From: Bacteroidota bacterium
GTDB taxonomy: Bacteria; Bacteroidota; Bacteroidia; AKYH767-A; JABDAW01
NCBI GenBank assembly: GCA_023251595.1
Contig: JAHEYM010000005.1
Coordinates: 1-33,504, forward strand
DNA: 33,504 nucleotides
Reading direction: 5' to 3'
Part shown: positions 28,122 through 33,504 of the stretch, one piece after another
Layout: each line of letters opens with the position of its first letter
How positions within the stretch are numbered: the first letter of the stretch is position 1
Notes under the pieces: generated by a model
What the model saw: only the letters and a program-made list of their open reading frames with translations
What the model was told of the DNA's origin: nothing
Databases searched by the model: none
Program-made: the position numbers and the translations under genes

Positions 28122-28158
28122 AAAAAAAGACCCGGCAGCTTTCCGGTCCACCGAGTCT
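28122..28158 (-). terminator. Rho-independent terminator (minus strand)
   Basis: Minus strand AGACTCGG-TGGACCGGAAAGCTG-CCGGGTCTTTTTTT; 8-bp stem then T7. Confidence 0.8.
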
Positions 28159-28302
28159 ATGTTTAACTTAAACTTTCCCCTTTCGGAGACCTACCGCCTT
28201 TCAGCGTTAGGTGACATGTTTAACTGAAAAACGTTTCCGAGGTTACGTTTTATTATCCTTCGTCAATTAAATGCAAAGAATCAAAGAGGTTACGCTGAAA
28301 GG
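28129..28302 (-). ncRNA. Unassigned structured RNA or transcript 3' region, minus strand
   Basis: Several nested stems (CCTAACGC/GCGGTAGG; TCTCC-GAAA-GGGGA; CCTTTCAGCGT/ACGCTGAAAGG) ending in a strong terminator, with no coding frame. Confidence 0.4.
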
Positions 28303-28356
28303 TTGATAAGTTGATAAGTTGAAGGGTTGAAAGAGTTGAAGAGTTGAAAGGTTGAT
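28301..28356. repeat. Degenerate (A/G)RGTTGAW tandem repeat tract
   Basis: GGTTGATAAGTTGATAAGTTGAAGGGTTGAAAGAGTTGAAGAGTTGAAAGGTTGAT; reverse complement of the unit at 18781-18833. Confidence 0.75.
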
Positions 28357-28386
28357 GAAAATTATTTTTGAACTCATAACTCATAA

Positions 28387-29034
28387 CTATTTTCTGTGGT
28401 CAGCTAAAAATTTCTCGAGTCCGGAATCTGTGAGCGGGTGTTTCAGTAGATCGAGAATCGGTTGTAGCGGACAGGTTGCTACATCTGCGCCTGCTTCAGC
28501 ACAACGTACGATGTGCATACTGTGGCGGATAGATGCGGCAAGCACCTGAGTCTCGTAGTTGTAATTTCTATATATATGAACGATTTGTTTGATAAGATCA
28601 ACTCCATCGTACGAAATGTCGTCAAGCCGGCCTATAAAAGGAGAAACATAATTGGCACCTGCTTTTGCAGCCAGTAGTGCTTGTCCCGCTGAGAAAACCA
28701 GTGTGCAATTCGTCTTTATTCCTTTGTTTGAAAAATATCTTAAAGCTTTGATTCCGTCTTTGATCATCGGAATTTTCACGACAATATTTTTGTGAAGTGC
28801 CGCCAACTTTTCACCTTCCGCAATCATGCCGGCAAGATCTGTTGCGATGACTTCTGCCGACACATCACCATCAACAATATTGCAAATGTCGATGTAATGT
28901 TGAAGGATTTTTTCTTCACCCTTAATACCTTCTTTAGCCATCAGAGAAGGATTGGTAGTCACTCCATCAAGAACTCCGAGTGCGTTTGCCTCGCGGATCT
29001 GATCGAGGTTTGCCGTGTCGATAAAAAATTTCAT
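28387..29034 (-). CDS. Transaldolase / fructose-6-phosphate aldolase-type
   Basis: [92 protein letters not shown]. Confidence 0.95.
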   Translation of the reverse strand: MKFFIDTANLDQIREANALGVLDGVTTNPSLMAKEGIKGEEKILQHYIDICNIVDGDVSAEVIATDLAGMIAEGEKLAALHKNIVVKIPMIKDGIKALRYFSNKGIKTNCTLVFSAGQALLAAKAGANYVSPFIGRLDDISYDGVDLIKQIVHIYRNYNYETQVLAASIRHSMHIVRCAEAGADVATCPLQPILDLLKHPLTDSGLEKFLADHRK

Positions 29035-29055
29035 GTGTCTTTGGTTTGAAAGAAT

Positions 29056-29149
29056 GGGTAAGCCCCATATCGCACCGCTCAAGCAGATATCCTTGCTTCC
29101 TTCCGGACCTGGGGAGGTTCAAAGCGAGCTGGTCGTATTTGACTTACCC
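29056..29149 (-). ncRNA. ffs: Signal recognition particle RNA, small bacterial type
   Basis: Minus strand GGGTAAGTCAAATACGACCAGCTCGCTTTGAACCTCCCCAGGTCCGGAAGGAAGCAAGGATATCTGCTTGAGCGGTGCGATATGGGGCTTACCC. Carries the canonical AGGTCCGGAAGGAAGCA apical domain and a GGGTAAG/CTTACCC closing stem. Confidence 0.9.
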
Positions 29150-29153
29150 GGCG

Positions 29154-29161
29154 CAAAGATA
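29154..29161 (-). promoter_or_regulatory. -7 box TATCTTTG for the SRP RNA gene
   Basis: Minus-strand exact TAnnTTTG match 4-5 nt upstream of the proposed RNA 5' end. Confidence 0.65.
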
Positions 29162-29164
29162 GTT

Positions 29165-29192
29165 ATTAGTGGTTAGGGATTAGTGGTTAGTG
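29165..29192. repeat. Two tandem 14-bp units ATTAGTGGTTAGKG
   Basis: ATTAGTGGTTAGGG ATTAGTGGTTAGTG. Confidence 0.8.
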
Positions 29193-29216
29193 ATAAGTTT
29201 TTATTGGAAGGTTATG

Positions 29217-29239
29217 TAGAGGCATTGCATGCAACGACT
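29217..29239. repeat. Degenerate copy 3 of the TAGAGACGTTGCATGCAACGTCT palindrome
   Basis: TAGAGGCATTGCATGCAACGACT; core TTGCATGCAA intact, outer stem decayed. Confidence 0.65.
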
Positions 29240-29318
29240 TGAAGAGTTGAAAGATTGAATAATCATTTTGATCGTAAAAGAGATTTTAGTATTAATTTTG
29301 AGAACAAATATTTAAGCT

Positions 29319-30116
29319 ATGTGTAAATACTTTTCCGTGATTGCCATTGTTTTTTTTGAAATTACATCTGTTCCGGCACAGGTACAAGACAGCTCATCAA
29401 AAAAGACAATTATTGATGAAATTCAAAAGAATATGGTTTTGGTTGAAGCTGGCACATTTAAGATGGGTTGTACTCAGGAACAGGGATCTGAATGTAATGA
29501 AGGCGAAAAACCTGCACACACAGTGATTCTTAAGAGTTTTCAAATCTCGAAATTCGAGGTAACTCAGCAATTGTATAAAGCCGTGATGGACACAAATCCT
29601 GCTTATCATCAGTTTTGTGCAAAGTGTCCGGTTGAACAGGTGAGTTGGGAAGATTGTCAAAATTTTATTCGCATTCTGGATTCTATCTCCGGAAAACATT
29701 TTCGTCTCCCTACTGAAGCCGAGTGGGAATTTGCTGCGAGAGGAGGAAATAAAAGTCAACAATATAAATACTCAGGGAGTAATACGAACGATTCGGTTGG
29801 ATGGGATTCCGATAACAGCAATTATAGAACACACATTGTGGGTGATAAAAAATCAAACGAATTAACCTTATTCGATATGAGTGGCAACGTTTCGGAATGG
29901 TGTAACGACCGATATGGTAAGTATATAGATACGACCTTGGTAAACCCGACCGGACCAGTCGATGGCGATAACAGACGTATTGCAAGAGGAGGTTCGTATC
30001 ATCAGGGTGGCGGGCGTTCTTCTGCTTCTGAAAATTGCAGAGTTTCGTGTCGGGAATTATACAGTCCTGTATATAAGGAGTATTATATTGGTTTCCGGAT
30101 AGCGAGTGATGAATGA
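29319..30116 (+). CDS. Secreted formylglycine-generating-enzyme (SUMF1/FGE-sulfatase) domain protein, paralog 1
   Basis: MVLVEAGTFKMGCTQEQ, FEVTQQLYKAVM, CPVEQVSWEDCQNFI, RLPTEAEWEFAARGG, LFDMSGNVSEWCNDRYG, RIARGGSYHQGG. -7 box TAATTTTG at 29293-29300. Confidence 0.92.
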   Translation: MCKYFSVIAIVFFEITSVPAQVQDSSSKKTIIDEIQKNMVLVEAGTFKMGCTQEQGSECNEGEKPAHTVILKSFQISKFEVTQQLYKAVMDTNPAYHQFCAKCPVEQVSWEDCQNFIRILDSISGKHFRLPTEAEWEFAARGGNKSQQYKYSGSNTNDSVGWDSDNSNYRTHIVGDKKSNELTLFDMSGNVSEWCNDRYGKYIDTTLVNPTGPVDGDNRRIARGGSYHQGGGRSSASENCRVSCRELYSPVYKEYYIGFRIASDE

Positions 30117-30166
30117 TCTCTTGGGAAACAGAACTATTAATATAATAATATAATCTGAGGCAAATA

Positions 30167-30934
30167 GTGCGAAAAATATTTTATTTACTGATTTTATTGC
30201 TTTGTACAAATTCAATCTTTTCACAGAAAACAGATAGTTTGTTGGAAAATCTTGAAAATAATATGGTTTTGGTTGAAGGTGGAACTTTTAATATGGGCTG
30301 CACCCGTGAGCCAAAATATGAATGTTGGGGTGAAGGAATAAATATACATTCGGTTTCTCTAAAAAGTTTTTATATAATGAAATTTGAAGTCACGCAGCAA
30401 GTTTGGGAAAGAATTATGGGAGATAATCCGGGTTTGAAAGAAAATGGTCCGCAATGGTTTCAATGTCCGGTTGAAGGTGTTAGTTGGAATGATATTCAGC
30501 AATTTATTTCTAAACTCGATAGTCTTACCGGTAAAAAATACAGATTGCCGACCGAAGCAGAATGGGAGTTTGCGGCAAGGGGAGGAAATAAGAGCCACGA
30601 TTATCTATATTCAGGCAGCGATAAATTAAATGAAGTGTCATGGAACGGAAAATACAATGGACCCGTCCACCCTGTCGGACAGAAACAAGCAAATGAATTG
30701 GGATTATTTGATATGAGTGGAAATGCATGGGAGTGGTGTAATGACTGGTATGATCGGGATTATTATTTAACAAGTCCGGACAATAATCCTATCGGACCCG
30801 ATACAGGTAAAACCCGCGTGGTTCGCGGCGGTTCATGGAGTGATACAGAATTTTCCTGCCGGGTTTCTTATCGAAGTCATAATACGCCCGATTCGAAAGG
30901 TTATATTTTTGGTTTCCGCCTTGTTCTGAATTAG
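30167..30934 (+). CDS. Secreted FGE/SUMF1-domain protein, paralog 2
   Basis: GTG start; MVLVEGGTFNMGCTREP, FEVTQQVWERIMG, RLPTEAEWEFAARGG, LFDMSGNAWEWCNDWYD, RVVRGGSWSDTEFSCRVSYRSHNTPDSKGYIFGFRLV. Confidence 0.92.
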   Translation: MRKIFYLLILLLCTNSIFSQKTDSLLENLENNMVLVEGGTFNMGCTREPKYECWGEGINIHSVSLKSFYIMKFEVTQQVWERIMGDNPGLKENGPQWFQCPVEGVSWNDIQQFISKLDSLTGKKYRLPTEAEWEFAARGGNKSHDYLYSGSDKLNEVSWNGKYNGPVHPVGQKQANELGLFDMSGNAWEWCNDWYDRDYYLTSPDNNPIGPDTGKTRVVRGGSWSDTEFSCRVSYRSHNTPDSKGYIFGFRLVLN

Positions 30935-30969
30935 AAAGCACTAACTTTGATGAACTAAATCCAGCCCTC

Positions 30970-31737
30970 ATGTTTAAAATAAATCTTGTCGCAGTTCTAC
31001 TGTTTACATTAAGTAATTCTCTTTTTGCTCAGGTCAAGAATAAAATTGCAAATGCAGTTAAAAGTGATATGGTTTTGGTTGAAGGTGGTAAGTTTGGTAT
31101 GGGCTGTACCAGTGAACAAAATAGTGCTTGCAAATTCGATGAAAATCCTGCGCATGATATCACGCTCAAAAGTTTTAGCATTTGCAAATTTGAAGTGACT
31201 CAGGAATTATGGCTGAGTGTGATGGGATGGGATTCTAGCTACTTCCAAAAATGCCCGCGATGCCCTGTCGAACAAGTGAGTTGGGATGAAGCACAGAATT
31301 TTATTGCTAAGCTCAATAAATTAACGGGAAATAAATACAGATTGCCAACAGAGGCAGAGTGGGAGTATGCTGCGAGAGGTGGAAATAAATCGAAATTATA
31401 TAAATTCGCGGGTAGTGATTCGTTAAATGAAGTTGCCTGGAATGATAACAACAGTAAACTTTCTACACATCCCGTAGGTCAGAAACAAGCAAATGAATTG
31501 GGCTTATACGATATGTGCGGTAATGTTTATGAGTGGTGCAGCGATTTTTATGGTGAAGAATATTATACTAACTCTCCTTATATGTACCCAAAGGGTCCCG
31601 AAACCGGTGATGCCAGGGTGATTCGTGGCGGCTCATGGGCAAGAGTTGCGGTTGACAGCCATATCTCGGCAAGGGCACGTCGTCCTGCGAGCCACAGCGA
31701 TACAGGTGTGGGTTTCCGACTCGCGATGGACAAGTAG
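30970..31737 (+). CDS. Secreted FGE/SUMF1-domain protein, paralog 3
   Basis: MVLVEGGKFGMGCTSEQ, FEVTQELWLSVMG, CPRCPVEQVSWDEAQ, RLPTEAEWEYAARGG, LYDMCGNVYEWCSDFYG, RVIRGGSWARVA. Confidence 0.92.
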   Translation: MFKINLVAVLLFTLSNSLFAQVKNKIANAVKSDMVLVEGGKFGMGCTSEQNSACKFDENPAHDITLKSFSICKFEVTQELWLSVMGWDSSYFQKCPRCPVEQVSWDEAQNFIAKLNKLTGNKYRLPTEAEWEYAARGGNKSKLYKFAGSDSLNEVAWNDNNSKLSTHPVGQKQANELGLYDMCGNVYEWCSDFYGEEYYTNSPYMYPKGPETGDARVIRGGSWARVAVDSHISARARRPASHSDTGVGFRLAMDK

Positions 31738-31827
31738 ATAAGGATAGATTTTCTTTTTAGTTCAGTGCCTTCCCCGTTAAATCGAATTCATGCGATTTAC
31801 CCTTAGAGTCCTCTGCTGTAATTTTAT

Positions 31828-32214
31828 TTAACAGACCAAATCTTCCTTGAAATGCCAACAGAAGTCAAAAGCAGGTTCAATTACCATCTTTCCAGTCTTA
31901 TCAATATAACCCCATTTCTTATTTTCCCTCACGCCAGCCAAACCCTGCGAAAAAATATGGGCAGACTTAAACGTTAAAGGAATTATTTCCTCGCCCGATA
32001 TATTGATAAAGCCCCACTTATCCTTTTTACCGACCAATATCATTCCTTCAGAAAAACCATCCCACTCTGTGTATTTTGTGGCTTCGATTATGACTTCTCC
32101 TTTAGCATTTTTGAATCCGATAAATCCGGTTTTCTTATCCGAAAAAGCGGTAACAGATTGACCGAAATTTATATTGGATAAAAGAAGACATATTAGTACA
32201 AGAAAGATTTTCAT
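31828..32214 (-). CDS. Short secreted WG-repeat protein (about 3 repeats)
   Basis: Signal peptide MKIFLVLICLLLSNINFGQ; KTGFIGFKNAKGEVIIEATKY, KWGFINISGEEIIPLTFK, KWGYIDKTGKMVIEPAFD. Confidence 0.8.
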   Translation of the reverse strand: MKIFLVLICLLLSNINFGQSVTAFSDKKTGFIGFKNAKGEVIIEATKYTEWDGFSEGMILVGKKDKWGFINISGEEIIPLTFKSAHIFSQGLAGVRENKKWGYIDKTGKMVIEPAFDFCWHFKEDLVC

Positions 32215-32283
32215 TTTTTTTGATTTATTAGTATTAGAATTATAATTTCCGGATACGGAATATAATTTTGTAAGAATACCGGA

Positions 32284-32784
32284 TTAACGAAGCACGTATC
32301 CCAACTTAAAACAATATACATGATAATCCCGTCCCTTCGTAGGTTCGATTATATATAAATGAAGACCATACCCCCGATAATTTTTAGAATAATAAACTGT
32401 TTCAACAATATTTTTTTTCTTGGTTTCTTCGTCAGCTATAAATTTATTTGTTTCAAACTCAGCCAGCAGGGATTTATAGGTGGATTTTACTGATGTAAAA
32501 AAAAGGACTGTTGTATATTTTTTATTGTCAGGAAGACATATCTTCGCCTCATTTGCAATTTTGCTTCCTGCTTGCTTATCAGCAGTGTAACAATAAGTTG
32601 TACCACCCTCTTTTTCTTTTGTGGTCTCAGAATAACTAAAACCCTTTGTTGTTACAGTGCTTTTAAAACAGGCGTGAGATGTACATTTAGCCAAAGTAAT
32701 CATCTCATCGAAGTCAATGGTTTGTGCACTTATGCCGCAGAGATTAACAAACGTAGCTAGGCTGAGTGCCATAATTTTTTTCAT
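32284..32784 (-). CDS. Hypothetical secreted protein (166 aa)
   Basis: Signal-like MKKIMALSLATFVNLCGISAQ; no recognised family. Confidence 0.65.
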   Translation of the reverse strand: MKKIMALSLATFVNLCGISAQTIDFDEMITLAKCTSHACFKSTVTTKGFSYSETTKEKEGGTTYCYTADKQAGSKIANEAKICLPDNKKYTTVLFFTSVKSTYKSLLAEFETNKFIADEETKKKNIVETVYYSKNYRGYGLHLYIIEPTKGRDYHVYCFKLGYVLR

Positions 32785-32974
32785 ATTGTGGAGTTTAGAA
32801 ATTTTAGTTTAGGGCAAAACTCAAGCAAAAAAAGTACGCTATTTCCCGCAGTACTGTTATTCATCTGAACCATTTTTTTGCAAAAGTACTTCTATCGTCT
32901 CCAGTAATCATGATAAAGGTCATAATAATGATCGTTCAATGCGAATACTTACCTTTGAAACAAATTCTTCCATA

Positions 32975-33504
32975 ATGTTCAAAAGAAATTATTGCTTGTT
33001 AATTTTCTTGCTTTTCTATATTTCCATCTATTCGCAGCCGGCAGACAGCATAGCCAAAGCAAATGCGGCATCCGGGCTGAGACCGGTTTTTGATGAAATA
33101 AATAATGAAATGGTCTTTGTTGAAGGGGGTACATTTATAATGGGTTGTACTGCGGAACAAGATTGCGATGATGATGAAAAAAAAGTGCAAACTGTAACCG
33201 TAAAAAATTTCTCCATCAGCAAATATGAAGTAACAAACGAAATATATGAAGCATTAATGGATATTGAAGAACATAGGATGAGATCGTATGATGGTAGGAT
33301 AGAGGACTGTCCACGTTGCCAATGTCCGGTCGAACCAATCGGAGGAGTAAAAATTGACAGCTTTATTGATAAACTCAACTCACTCACCGGCATGAAATAC
33401 AGATTGCCAACTTCTGCAGAATGGGAATATGCTGCCAGAGGTGGAAACAAAAGTCTTGGGTACAAATTCGCAGGAGGTAATATCGTTAATGAAGTGGCAT
33501 GGTA
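32975..33504 (+). CDS. Secreted FGE/SUMF1-domain protein, paralog 4 (truncated by window end)
   Basis: MFKRNYCLLIFLLFYISIYSQ...MVFVEGGTFIMGCTAEQDCDDDEKKVQTVTVKNFSISKYEVTNEIYEALM...CPRCQCPVEPIGG...YRLPTSAEWEYAARGGNKS; open to the window edge. Confidence 0.88.
   Translation, partial: MFKRNYCLLIFLLFYISIYSQPADSIAKANAASGLRPVFDEINNEMVFVEGGTFIMGCTAEQDCDDDEKKVQTVTVKNFSISKYEVTNEIYEALMDIEEHRMRSYDGRIEDCPRCQCPVEPIGGVKIDSFIDKLNSLTGMKYRLPTSAEWEYAARGGNKSLGYKFAGGNIVNEVAW

Noticed and set aside
28122-28158. Possible second SRP RNA, because of GGACCGGAAAGCTGCC similarity to the GGTCCGGAAGGAAGCAG apical loop
   Set aside because: The stem pairs as a simple terminator hairpin followed by T7 and lacks the conserved internal loop; the true SRP RNA is at 29056-29149.
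28352-29049. Plus-strand ORFs over transaldolase
   Set aside because: Antisense shadows of the strongly supported transaldolase gene.
1-33504. CRISPR array
   Set aside because: No regularly spaced identical repeats with unique spacers; the repeat tracts seen are short contiguous tandem units or dispersed palindromes.
1-33504. Transposase, integrase or prophage genes, tRNA or rRNA genes
   Set aside because: None recognised in the ORF translations or by eye in intergenic sequence.

Overview
Chromosomal window from a Bacteroidetes-type bacterium. Support: TAnnTTTG -7 promoter boxes, several type IX secretion (T9SS) sorting-domain proteins, and a T9SS plug-like (DUF5103) gene.

Left part (about 0.2-3.7 kb): small monocistronic accessory genes. 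These are an XRE-HTH/pentapeptide-repeat fusion, a SAM methyltransferase, a RibD/DHFR-like reductase, and two decayed genes (DUF1801-like and a VOC/glyoxalase-like lipoprotein), each apparently missing its middle.

3.7-12.1 kb: large secreted repeat proteins: a WG-repeat protein, an SBBP propeller protein, a parallel beta-helix protein and a T9SS type B protein.

12.2-24.3 kb: bioD; a decaying tandem family of small secreted proteins; RDD, LptF/G-like, START-like, ICMT-like and ABC-F genes; and a TPR/adenylate cyclase.

23.1-25.6 kb: a RloA/RloB (AbiL-like) two-gene defence operon with palindromic sites in its promoter region, followed by a small lipoprotein gene.

25.7-29.2 kb: the DUF5103 gene interrupted by one in-frame TAA, then apaG, a DUF4293-like gene, transaldolase and, directly upstream of it, an SRP RNA gene. 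An unassigned structured RNA/terminator region lies between the DUF4293-like gene and transaldolase.

29.3 kb to end: four clustered secreted FGE/SUMF1-domain paralogs, the last cut by the window edge, with two small minus-strand genes inside the cluster.

Several dispersed palindromic or low-complexity repeat families occur. In at least three cases the repeat supplies the stop codon of the neighbouring gene. I found no single system that I can call undescribed with certainty. The best leads are the SRP RNA/transaldolase arrangement, the repeat-supplied stop codons, the decaying paralog array that overlaps the bioD 3' end, the unassigned RNA region, and the RloAB operon with its flanking operator-like sites.
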